Positions 1-6,895 of a DNA stretch of 13,571 nt are shown here, piece after piece (the first letter of the stretch is position 1; each line of letters opens with the position of its first letter). The notes beneath the pieces are model-generated. The model worked only from the letters and a program-made list of their open reading frames with translations, was not told the DNA's origin and did no database searches. Origin of the DNA: an uncultured Devosia sp. (GTDB taxonomy: Bacteria; Pseudomonadota; Alphaproteobacteria; Rhizobiales; Devosiaceae); the NCBI GenBank assembly GCA_946480655.1, contig CAMLKN010000042.1, forward strand, positions 1 to 13,571, in the 5' to 3' direction. The position numbers and the translations under genes are program-made.

Positions 1-51
1 ATTTGTCTGGGGGACAAAGGGTCGTCGGTTCAAATCCGGCCGCTCCGACCA
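1..51 (+). tRNA. tRNA-Pro(GGG), 3' part (5' end outside window)
   Basis: This is the 3' portion of a tRNA. The anticodon stem TTTGT (2-6) pairs with ACAAA (14-18) and closes the 7-nt loop CTGGGGG, which places U33 before anticodon GGG with G37 after it. A 5-nt variable loop follows, then the T arm (GTCGG, TTCAAAT, CCGGC; 24-40), the 3' acceptor strand CGCTCCG (41-47), discriminator A and an encoded CCA. The acceptor ends in G72, implying a C1-G72 pair, which is characteristic of bacterial tRNA-Pro. The D arm and 5' acceptor strand lie upstream of the window. Confidence 0.9.
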
Positions 52-107
52 TTTCACCAAACCGATATTCGGGCCTGTGCCGCCCCCTGCCAGAGCCGGA
101 GCCTGCC

Positions 108-1082
108 ATGCCGCTGCAAGTGAGCGACCTGGAAAACGCTCTCCCGCTCTGGTCTGACCTGGCTGGTGCAGAACCTCGGCTCATCAATTATTCCGAGAAC
201 CACACCTTTCTGCTGAGCGTGCCGGGGGGCGAAGCCTTCACGCTGAGGGTTCACCGGCCCAACTATCAGAGTGTCGCCAATATTGAGAGCGAGCTGGCCT
301 GGCTGGAAGCCTTGCACAAGCAGACCGATCTCTCCATCCCCGAGCCGGTTGCGGGGCAGAACGGGCGGCTTATTCAGCATTTCACCACGCCATCGGGCGA
401 AATCCGCCAAGGCGTGCTCTTCCACTTCATCAAGGGCCGCGAACCCAGCCCGGACAGCAATCTGGTTGACCTGTTCGCCGTCCTCGGTCGCTATGCCGCG
501 TGCCTGCACCAGCATTCCGTCGCCTGGCCTCGCCCCGCCGGATTCACGCGCCAGGCGTGGACTGCGGCGTCCATCCTCGACGCCGATGGCCTCTGGGGGA
601 ACTGGCGGATTGCGCCCGGAGTGACCGACTCAATTCGCCTCTGTCTCAATCGCGCCCAGGACCTGTTGCGCCAACGCCTCGCCAGCTATGGCACCGGCCC
701 GGATCGCTATGGCCTCATCCATGCCGACATGCGGCTGGGAAACCTTCTCGTCGATCAAGACCAGGTCAGTCTCATTGACTTCGACGATTGCGGCTTCTGC
801 TGGTTTGGCTACGATTTTGCCGCCGCCATTTCGTTTCACGAGACGCACAAGGCGGTGCCGACCCTCAAGGCATCTTGGATCGAGGCCTACCAGGCAGTCC
901 GGCCCCTGACCGACCTCGATATCGACATGCTCGATTCCATGGTCATGCTGCGGCGCATGGCCTTGCTGGCCTGGATTGGGTCCCACTCCGAAACCAGCCT
1001 CGCCCAGACCCATGTGAGAGGCTTTGCCGAGGGGACTGCCGACCTCGCCGAGCGCTACCTGCGTGGGCCCATCTGGGCCTGA
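108..1082 (+). CDS. Phosphotransferase enzyme family protein (COG2334/APH fold, SrkA-like)
   Basis: A 324-residue soluble kinase of the aminoglycoside-phosphotransferase/choline-kinase fold. The catalytic loop HADMRLGN (residues 205-212) carries the catalytic Asp207 and Asn212, and the metal-binding DFDD follows at 224-227. The N-lobe strand reads LRVHRP, as in COG2334 kinases, where Arg often sits at the usual Lys position. The family phosphorylates hydroxyls on small molecules or protein Ser/Thr (homoserine, SrkA-type targets); the substrate cannot be read here and antibiotic resistance is not implied. The ATG at 108 is chosen because GGAG (98-101) lies 6 nt upstream and conserved sequence starts just after it; the frame is open back into the tRNA. 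It follows tRNA-Pro by only 56 bp, so read-through expression from the tRNA is possible. It converges on the EPS locus with a 21-bp gap. Confidence 0.85.
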   Translation: MPLQVSDLENALPLWSDLAGAEPRLINYSENHTFLLSVPGGEAFTLRVHRPNYQSVANIESELAWLEALHKQTDLSIPEPVAGQNGRLIQHFTTPSGEIRQGVLFHFIKGREPSPDSNLVDLFAVLGRYAACLHQHSVAWPRPAGFTRQAWTAASILDADGLWGNWRIAPGVTDSIRLCLNRAQDLLRQRLASYGTGPDRYGLIHADMRLGNLLVDQDQVSLIDFDDCGFCWFGYDFAAAISFHETHKAVPTLKASWIEAYQAVRPLTDLDIDMLDSMVMLRRMALLAWIGSHSETSLAQTHVRGFAEGTADLAERYLRGPIWA

Positions 1083-1087
1083 CCCGC

Positions 1088-1105
1088 GGGCGCCACCAGG
1101 CGCTC
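1088..1105. other. Short hairpin between convergent stop codons
   Basis: GGGCGCC (1088-1094) pairs with GGCGCTC (1099-1105) around an ACCA loop, seven pairs with one G-U. It sits exactly between the kinase stop (1080-1082) and the stop of the minus-strand sugar transferase (1104-1106). No T-run follows on either strand, so it is at best a weak bidirectional terminator or mRNA-end stabiliser. Confidence 0.3.
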
Positions 1106-2618
1106 AGTAGGCGTTCTCGGTATTGAACAGCCGGATCGGGGTCAGGATCAGGATGTAGAAGTCCAGCAGGATCGACCAGTGTTCGATATAGTAGAGGTCG
1201 TGGTTGACGCGCTGCATGATCTTTTCGATCGTGTCCGTCTCGCCCCGCCAGCCATTGATCTGCGCCCAGCCCGTGATTCCCGGTTTGACCCGATGACGGG
1301 CGAAATAGCCTTCGACAGCCTCGTAGTAGAGCTGGTTCGCCGCCTTGGCCTGCAGGGCATGGGGGCGTGGCCCGACGATCGACAGCTCGCCCTTGAGCAC
1401 GTTGATGAGCTGCGGCAATTCATCGATGGACGTGCGCCGGATGAACTTGCCGACCTTGGTGACGCGCGGATCGTCCTTTGTCACCAGCTTGGCGGCCGAC
1501 TGGTCCAGCATGTCGGTCCGCATCGAACGGAACTTGTAGATGCGGACCAGCTCGTTGTTGAAGCCATGCCGGTGCTGGATGAAGAAGACCGGGCCCTTGC
1601 TTTCGAGCTTGATGGCGATCGCCGTGGCGATCATCACCGGGGAGAGCAGGATGAGTGCCGTCAGCGCGACCGTCTTGTCGAACACCCATTTGAAAACGAG
1701 GTTCCAGTCCGAGATGGGCCGGTCTGCCATGTCGAGCACGGGCAGGTCGCCGACGTAGGAATAGGCCTTCTCGGTGAAGCGCAACTTGCTCATATGCGCC
1801 GAGAGGCGGATGTCGACCGGCAGAACCCAGAGCTGGGTCAGCATGTCGAGCACGCGCTTTTCGGCAGAAAGCGGCATGGAGACGATCACGAGATCCACCG
1901 GGGTCCGGCGGGCGAACTCGATCAGGTCCGACACCCGGCCCAGCTTGTGGCAGCCCGAAACCACATCGGGCGAGCGTTCCCCATCCCGGTCATCGAAGAG
2001 ACCGAGAAGGTTGATGTCCTTGTCCGAGCCGGCAGCGATCTGCTCGATCAGCAGCGCCGCATCGGCGCCTCCGCCGACAATGACCGTCCGCCGCTTGAGC
2101 CGCCCCTGCTGGGTCAGCTTCTGCACCACGCTGCGCAGCAGCAAGCGATAGGCAACCAACAAGGCGGCACCGGAGAGGAACCAGGTCAGCAACCACACGC
2201 GCGAGACGAGGTCCCCCGCCTTGAAGAAGAAAATGCCGACCATCAGCACCAGCATCACGCCCACCCAGGCCCCGAGGACCCGGCCAATCTGCGACACGGC
2301 CGTGCGATAGACGGCGATGCGGTGCGATCGCGTGCCGTTGAAGGCGATATTGGCGACGAGGACCGTGGCCAATATGACCGGGATGTAGAACCCGTCCTGC
2401 GGCGGCTCGACATAGGCGGCATGGATGCCATAGCCCAGGAGCCCCAGCAGCAGCGCCTCAACGATCTGGGCGACGCCTGCAATCACTGCGCCGGAAAGCG
2501 TTGGCTCGACCGGTGCGGCAATAATCTCTTCGGCCTTGGCAGACAGGCGAGTATCGCCCGAGGCGTCCTGGCGGGAGGCGTGCTCCTCGATGGCCTTCTT
2601 GGGGTCGACGCGATACAT
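1104..2618 (-). CDS. Polyprenyl-phosphate sugar-1-phosphate transferase (EPS initiating enzyme)
   Basis: A 504-residue membrane enzyme of the WcaJ/WbaP/ExoY class that transfers a sugar-1-phosphate from a nucleotide sugar to undecaprenyl phosphate at the inner face of the cytoplasmic membrane, the first step of EPS repeat-unit assembly. Four hydrophobic segments (about 44-64, 76-95, 110-133, 140-162) precede a Rossmann-like domain with VIVGGG (179-184), then a membrane-associated helix (about 313-337) and the bacterial sugar-transferase domain. That domain shows KFRSM (362-366), SIDELPQ with the catalytic Asp399-Glu400 pair, IVGPRP (414-419), KPGITGWAQING (445-456) and the typical NAY end. 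Full length for the class. The start is the first ATG after an in-frame TAA; AGGAG lies about 14 nt upstream, which is rather far. Last gene of the minus arm, 92 bp after the glycosyltransferase. Sugar specificity (glucose or galactose) is not determinable by eye. Confidence 0.93.
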   Translation of the reverse strand: MYRVDPKKAIEEHASRQDASGDTRLSAKAEEIIAAPVEPTLSGAVIAGVAQIVEALLLGLLGYGIHAAYVEPPQDGFYIPVILATVLVANIAFNGTRSHRIAVYRTAVSQIGRVLGAWVGVMLVLMVGIFFFKAGDLVSRVWLLTWFLSGAALLVAYRLLLRSVVQKLTQQGRLKRRTVIVGGGADAALLIEQIAAGSDKDINLLGLFDDRDGERSPDVVSGCHKLGRVSDLIEFARRTPVDLVIVSMPLSAEKRVLDMLTQLWVLPVDIRLSAHMSKLRFTEKAYSYVGDLPVLDMADRPISDWNLVFKWVFDKTVALTALILLSPVMIATAIAIKLESKGPVFFIQHRHGFNNELVRIYKFRSMRTDMLDQSAAKLVTKDDPRVTKVGKFIRRTSIDELPQLINVLKGELSIVGPRPHALQAKAANQLYYEAVEGYFARHRVKPGITGWAQINGWRGETDTIEKIMQRVNHDLYYIEHWSILLDFYILILTPIRLFNTENAY

Positions 2619-2654
2619 GGTGACTTACGACGCTCCTGAATTCGGGCGCCATTG

Positions 2655-2681
2655 TCACCGGGAGACCTTTATACTCGGTGA
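2655..2681 (-). promoter_or_regulatory. Intercistronic inverted repeat with TATA-like core
   Basis: In the 92-bp gap between the glycosyltransferase and sugar-transferase genes, TCACCG (2655-2660) and CGGTGA (2676-2681) form an inverted repeat. Read on the minus strand, the enclosed segment contains TATAAA (complement of 2668-2673), which could be a -10 element for the sugar transferase; I see no good -35 at 16-18 bp. It could equally be a processing hairpin or an operator. Low confidence. Confidence 0.25.
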
Positions 2682-2710
2682 AATCTACGCATGAATGACG
2701 CGGGAATCGG

Positions 2711-3832
2711 TCAGTCCGCCTGCCGGTAGAGTGCCTCGATGGCGTCGGCCATATGAGCTACCGAAAACTCAGATCTCACATGCGCAAGACGGTTACGCAT
2801 CTGATCGGCAGCCTCGTTTGGATTGCGGAGCGCGGTGTCCATCGCCGCTGCCAGCGCGGCGGGATCATCCGGCGCGATCAGCCGGTCGGCAGTCGGTCCG
2901 AAAATCTCCGCTATGCCACCCACCCTGGTGGAAATCACCGGCAATTGGGCGGCCGCAGCTTCCATCACCACATAGGGCAGCGATTCGGCCAGCGATGGCA
3001 CCACGGCGATCCTGCCCATCGCGAAGACCTCGCGCGCCGGGCGGGAGCCGGTAAAGGTGACGCGATCTCCGATGCCGAGCTGGGCGATTCTGTCCTCGAG
3101 CGCTGACCGGTCCGGCCCGTCGCCTGCCACGACGAGGGTGGCAGGCGCCCCGTCCGGACGGCGGGTCCGGGCCAGGGCCTCGACCAGTGGGAAGATGCCC
3201 TTCAACCTCCGCAGTTCGCCCACGAACACGAAATCGGCGGCACCGGGCCCCGGTGGGACCGGAACGAATTCCTCGGGTCGAAGGCCGTTGTGGATCACCG
3301 CGCTTTTGCAGCTCGGCGCGCCGATCAGCGCCGAATAGGTCTTCTGCGCATAGGCGCTTTCGAAGATGATCGCCGAAGTCTTTGCCATCAGCAGGCGTTC
3401 GATGCGATGGAACAGTTTTCCCGACGCCTTGTCGGCGGGAAAATGCAGCACCCCGCCATGAGGCGTGTAGAAAACCCTTGCCTTCCCGCGCCCATAGGCG
3501 GCGAGACGGGCATAGAAGCCGCCCTTGGCGCCATGTCCGTGGATAACGTCCACGTCCAGTCTTCTGGCCAGTGCGTGCACGGCGAAGGGCGTGGTCAGGT
3601 CTGCCCGTCCAAACAGTCGCGGCATGGCAAAGCGGTGGATACCCAGGCTGGCATCGGTTTCCAGTGCCGTGAGCAGGGTCTCGGTCTGCGCGTCATTGGC
3701 GAGGCTGTCGACCACGATGCCTACCTGGTGGCCCTTGCCGGCGAGGGCGCGTGTCAGGTCGGCCACGTGTCGGAACAGTCCACCCACGGGTGCACGCAAT
3801 ACCTGCAAGATGCGCAAGTTTTTCCCGTCCAC
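2711..3832 (-). CDS. Glycosyltransferase family 4 (GT-B fold) for EPS assembly
   Basis: A 373-residue retaining glycosyltransferase of the GT4 type, expected to add a sugar from a nucleotide donor to the lipid-linked EPS intermediate on the cytoplasmic side. The N-terminal Rossmann domain has the acceptor-side glycine motif VGGLFRHV (16-23) and HGHGAKGG (98-105). The C-terminal domain has the donor-site FVGELRRLKG (203-212), VAGDGP (235-240) and the E-x7-E motif ESLPYVVME (283-291). No signal peptide or membrane span. The start is GTG; the OPX lipoprotein stop lies only 2 nt upstream (TAG-GC-GTG) and no clear Shine-Dalgarno precedes it, so translational coupling is inferred. Donor, acceptor and linkage cannot be read from sequence. 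Confidence 0.9.
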   Translation of the reverse strand: MDGKNLRILQVLRAPVGGLFRHVADLTRALAGKGHQVGIVVDSLANDAQTETLLTALETDASLGIHRFAMPRLFGRADLTTPFAVHALARRLDVDVIHGHGAKGGFYARLAAYGRGKARVFYTPHGGVLHFPADKASGKLFHRIERLLMAKTSAIIFESAYAQKTYSALIGAPSCKSAVIHNGLRPEEFVPVPPGPGAADFVFVGELRRLKGIFPLVEALARTRRPDGAPATLVVAGDGPDRSALEDRIAQLGIGDRVTFTGSRPAREVFAMGRIAVVPSLAESLPYVVMEAAAAQLPVISTRVGGIAEIFGPTADRLIAPDDPAALAAAMDTALRNPNEAADQMRNRLAHVRSEFSVAHMADAIEALYRQAD

Positions 3833-3834
3833 GC

Positions 3835-4386
3835 CTAGAACCAGCGTTCCTGCACGACGATCGTGTCGCCCGGGAAGATCGGGAAGTCGAGATCGACGGC
3901 GCCCTTGACCATTTCATTGCCTTGGCGACGATAGACCACGGCCCGGTCGCGGTCCGCCGTCTCGGTATAGCCACCGGCCGTGCTGATCGCGGCGCGAACG
4001 GTCATCCCATAGACATAGGGGAACTGGCCGGCTGTCTTGACCTCGCCCTGAATGAAGAACGGGCGGTACTGGTCGATCTCCACCGCGACGTCGGGATTGC
4101 GCATATAGCCATTGGCAAGCGCCCCGGCGAGCCGTTGTGCGGCGTCCTCGGTGGTCACGCCGCGCACTGGCACCGGCCCAACCAGCGGAAAGGCCACCGC
4201 GCCCTTGTCGTCGACCTTGTAGGTCTTGCTCAGCTCGGCATCACCGTAGACGGTCACGCGCATGACGTCGCCGGTGTCGAGCAGGTAGGGGCCCTTGGTG
4301 TCCACCAGGTAGGTAGCCGGACGTGTCGTCGTGCAGCCAGCGAGCGCCAGCACGGACAGGGCGGCGATAAAGGGTAGCCAGCGCAT
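3835..4386 (-). CDS. Polysaccharide export (OPX/Wza-type) lipoprotein, short form
   Basis: A 183-residue periplasmic lipoprotein for EPS/capsule export. A signal sequence ends in the lipobox LAGC (15-18), so Cys18 should be lipidated. A Poly_export domain follows (about 32-105, including GDVMRVTVYGD and the NPDV region), then one SLBB domain (about 108-155, FIQGEVKTAGQFPY ... AISTAGGY) and the typical GDTIVVQERWF end. It is about half the length of E. coli Wza and stops without the C-terminal amphipathic helix that forms the outer-membrane pore, so it is a short OPX. First gene of the minus arm and divergent from the co-polymerase gene, its expected partner. The ATG at 4386 has a weak SD-like GGGAAA about 5 nt upstream. 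Confidence 0.92.
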   Translation of the reverse strand: MRWLPFIAALSVLALAGCTTTRPATYLVDTKGPYLLDTGDVMRVTVYGDAELSKTYKVDDKGAVAFPLVGPVPVRGVTTEDAAQRLAGALANGYMRNPDVAVEIDQYRPFFIQGEVKTAGQFPYVYGMTVRAAISTAGGYTETADRDRAVVYRRQGNEMVKGAVDLDFPIFPGDTIVVQERWF

Positions 4387-4537
4387 GAATTTCCCGCGCG
4401 TTGTTAACTGAGCCCAATCTGGTCTGGCATGGTTAAGATTTCGCTTATGCGGTCGCAGTTTGCCTACCTGGAAGGCTGGGGGTTAACCCAATATTGACCA
4501 CATTGCGCGTAGCTCTTCGGTAGTTAGAGGAAGCGCC
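4387..4537. promoter_or_regulatory. Divergent EPS intergenic region with GTTAA repeats
   Basis: The 151-bp region must hold the promoters for both EPS arms. It contains three GTTAA-type elements: GTTAAC (4403-4408), ATGGTTAA (4429-4436; complement TTAACCAT, the CtrA half-site of alphaproteobacteria) and the perfect palindrome GGGTTAACCC (4480-4489). TTGACC (4494-4499) resembles a -35, but a -10 at normal spacing would place the transcript start inside the Shine-Dalgarno of the plus-strand gene, so it is probably not used for that gene. I cannot fix either promoter. The Shine-Dalgarno AGAGGAAG (4526-4533) is strong. Confidence 0.5.
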
Positions 4538-6883
4538 ATGGCCAACGACTCGCAAGCGTTTGACGACGCGCGTATTGATGTTTCAGCCCTGTTTTCGGCC
4601 ATACTTCGCCGCCTGCCGCGTATCCTCCTGGTCACGCTGGCGCTGCTTGTTGCCACCTTCGTCATTCTGATGTTCCAGCCGCGCCTCTATGAGTCGTCGG
4701 CTTCCATTCTCGTCGAGTCGCGTTCCAGCCCCTATGTGCGGGCCTCCAACGAGCAGGCGCCGACCTCCTCCGGCAGTGAGGCGGGCGTCGTTTCGAGCCA
4801 GATCGGACTGCTCAAGTCGCGCGATACGCTGCTGGGGGTCATTGATGCCCTGGACCTGCGCTCTGTCCCTGAATTCAACGGTACCGCTGCCGGCCTGTCG
4901 CCGCTGGCCATGATCATGCAGGTCGTCGGGCGCCGTCCCGCAACTCCTGACAGCATTGATGAAACCGTGTTGTCCGCTCTCAACGAGCGGCTGGAAGTTT
5001 CCCAGGAGCGAGACTCACGGATCATATCGGTGGCGGTCAGTACCACCGACCCTGAACTCTCCGCCCGAATCGCGAATGCAGTGGCTGCGGCGCATGTAGC
5101 GCGCCGCGCGCAATTGTCCATTTCCGACACCGCCGATGCATCGGGCTGGCTCCGGGCTGAGATTGAGCGGCTGCGCGTCTCTGTAGAAGAGGCCGAGTCG
5201 GCCGTTGCCGAGTTTAGGGTCAACAACGACCTCTTTACCGGCCAGAACAATACCAGCCTGCTTGATCAGCAATTGTCGACCATCGCGTCCCAGATCACCG
5301 CAGCGCAGGAGCGCAAGAATGCGGCCATGTCGCGTGCTACGTTGATCCGCGGGCTTATCGAGCGCGACCAGCCTATCGAAGGCGTCCCGGACGTCCGCGA
5401 GTCAGTAGTCATCCAGCGCCTCAGCGAAGAGAAGGCGCGCCTCCAGGGCGAGCAGGCGCAGCGCTCGGCCACCCTCCTTGCCAATCATCCCAGCATCCGC
5501 GCGCTCAACGCGCAGATTGCCGAGCTCAACAACCAGATTCGCATCGAGGGGAGCCGGGTTGCCGCGGCCCTTGAGGCCGAAGCGCAGATCGAGGCCGACC
5601 TTGAAGCCTCCCTTTCGGCAGACCTGGCGCGCGCCAAGTCCTCCGCCTCTCTCGCCACGCGGGATAACGTGACCCTGGACGGTCTGGAGCGTGAGGCCAA
5701 GGCGCAGCGCGATTTGCTGGAGGCCTACCTCCTGCGTTTCAATGAAGCCTCCTCGCGCGTCGACACCAATTCCGCTCTGCCGGACGTGCGTGTCATCTCC
5801 GAGGCCGCACCGGCGGTCACCCCATCGTCACCCAAGACGTCGCTCATCATGTCGGCAGTCGGGCTGGTTGCCTTTGTGGTCCAGATCGGCGCGGTGGCCT
5901 TTGGCGAACTCATGTCCGGTCGGGCCCTGGCGCCGGTTTCCCGCCAGCCCGTCGCCACCGACACGCTTGAGACCTCTCCCTTCGACGAAGCGGAGTTGGA
6001 GCCCGAGCAGCGCTGGGAGGCTGAGGTGGATGTTGTCGTTCCCCAGCCTGACGTCCAGGACGGCCCTGTATATGTAGAACCGCAGCCTGCCTACGTCGAT
6101 CAGGATCCGGTCCACGCGGAGGCAGAGCCAGTCCATGTCGCAGAGGACAGTGATGATCAGCCCGTTGATGCGCCCGCGGAAGCGCCTGCGCCCGTCGCTG
6201 CCGCTCCCGCGCCGGTCAGTAAGGCATCCTCGCTGACGGACGCCGCTCGCGCCGCCCTTCGGGAGCTCCGCTCGGGCATGGCCGGACCAGAGGAAGAGGC
6301 TCCGTCCGTTCTGCACGCCGCCCCCGCCGAGGTCGATGGCCTCGTGCGCTACTCCGACCTCGTTGCCGACATGGTCCTGGGACGCACGCACCTGTTGCTG
6401 CTGGCCGACCACGAAAACGGCCAGGGCAGCCACGCCTTGGCCGAGGACCTGGTGGGAGACGCGCTTTCCAAGGGTCTCAGCGTCGCCCTCATTGACGCCG
6501 GCACCGGGCGCCAGACCGACAATCCGGGCATCAGCGATCTCAGCACCGGCAGCGCCAGCTTTGGCGACGTCGTACAGAAGTCTGCCGATCACGGTTTTGC
6601 CGAAGTGACCTGGGGGCAGGGGACCAGCATCGACCGCCGCTCCACCCGGCCACTGACCTTGGCCGAGGCCCTGGGCGACATCTACGAGGTGGTCGTGGTG
6701 CTCACCGGTCAGGTCGGCGTGCGCTCAAGCCTGGATGTCTTTGCAGAGCTCGGTGGGCGAATCGTCTTGGTCGCCAACGACGAAGACGGCATCGATCACG
6801 CCGCAATAGCTCGGCGCCGACTGGAAGAAGCGGGCCTCGCCCGTGTCGAGATCACCGCCCGCGCCGAATCCGTGGCCGCCTGA
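4538..6883 (+). CDS. Wzz/GumC-type polysaccharide co-polymerase with degenerate BY-kinase domain
   Basis: A 781-residue inner-membrane protein controlling EPS chain length and export. TM1 (about 29-47) leads into a periplasmic Wzz domain and long coiled-coil stretches (about 205-400, with the GNVR-like region near 370-425). A Pro-rich PCP motif (about 425-433) precedes TM2 (about 434-458). A long acidic, Pro-rich cytoplasmic linker (about 470-575) contains four 7-residue repeats. The C-terminal domain (about 615-775) has the outline of a bacterial tyrosine kinase, but the P-loop position reads NGQGSHA (627-633) instead of PGEGKST, Walker A' is LIDAGTGRQ (651-659) with the second Asp lost, and Walker B is YEVVVVLTG (716-724) with Leu where Asp is expected. 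The last Tyr is residue 716, so there is no Tyr cluster. It is likely a pseudokinase. The start is supported by AGAGGAAG 4 nt upstream. The deacetylase gene follows after 12 nt. Confidence 0.9.
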   Translation: MANDSQAFDDARIDVSALFSAILRRLPRILLVTLALLVATFVILMFQPRLYESSASILVESRSSPYVRASNEQAPTSSGSEAGVVSSQIGLLKSRDTLLGVIDALDLRSVPEFNGTAAGLSPLAMIMQVVGRRPATPDSIDETVLSALNERLEVSQERDSRIISVAVSTTDPELSARIANAVAAAHVARRAQLSISDTADASGWLRAEIERLRVSVEEAESAVAEFRVNNDLFTGQNNTSLLDQQLSTIASQITAAQERKNAAMSRATLIRGLIERDQPIEGVPDVRESVVIQRLSEEKARLQGEQAQRSATLLANHPSIRALNAQIAELNNQIRIEGSRVAAALEAEAQIEADLEASLSADLARAKSSASLATRDNVTLDGLEREAKAQRDLLEAYLLRFNEASSRVDTNSALPDVRVISEAAPAVTPSSPKTSLIMSAVGLVAFVVQIGAVAFGELMSGRALAPVSRQPVATDTLETSPFDEAELEPEQRWEAEVDVVVPQPDVQDGPVYVEPQPAYVDQDPVHAEAEPVHVAEDSDDQPVDAPAEAPAPVAAAPAPVSKASSLTDAARAALRELRSGMAGPEEEAPSVLHAAPAEVDGLVRYSDLVADMVLGRTHLLLLADHENGQGSHALAEDLVGDALSKGLSVALIDAGTGRQTDNPGISDLSTGSASFGDVVQKSADHGFAEVTWGQGTSIDRRSTRPLTLAEALGDIYEVVVVLTGQVGVRSSLDVFAELGGRIVLVANDEDGIDHAAIARRRLEEAGLARVEITARAESVAA
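6065..6148 (+). repeat. Four tandem 21-nt (7-residue) degenerate repeats in the co-polymerase linker
   Basis: Residues 510-537 of the co-polymerase read as four 7-residue units: PVYVEPQ, PAYVDQD, PVHAEAE, PVHVAED. The consensus is P-[VA]-[YH]-[VA]-[ED]-x-acidic/Gln. The DNA copies have diverged, so the repeat is clearer at protein level. It lies in the cytoplasmic linker between TM2 and the degenerate ATPase domain. Confidence 0.65.
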
Positions 6884-6895
6884 TCGGGAAGCAAA

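Noticed and set aside
1..51. tRNA 3' end as an integration (att) site
   Set aside because: No integrase, no second copy of the tRNA end and no foreign-looking block follow in the window.
108..1082. Aminoglycoside resistance gene
   Set aside because: The kinase has the general APH-fold motifs, but its LRVHRP and overall style fit the COG2334 housekeeping kinases; nothing points to drug substrates.
1179..2639. Long open frame on + (about 486 codons) opposite the sugar transferase
   Set aside because: It is rich in His, Asp, Gly and Arg with no domain pattern, and the opposite strand encodes a textbook sugar transferase. Long antisense frames are common in GC-rich DNA.
4494..4522. TTGACC-based promoter for the co-polymerase gene
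   Set aside because: At 17-bp spacing the -10 would be TCGGTA, a poor match, and the transcript would start within the Shine-Dalgarno.
6140..6240. Ala/Pro-rich stretch of the co-polymerase as a frameshifted or damaged region
   Set aside because: The frame is continuous and similar Ala/Pro/Glu linkers are usual between TM2 and the ATPase-like domain of such proteins.
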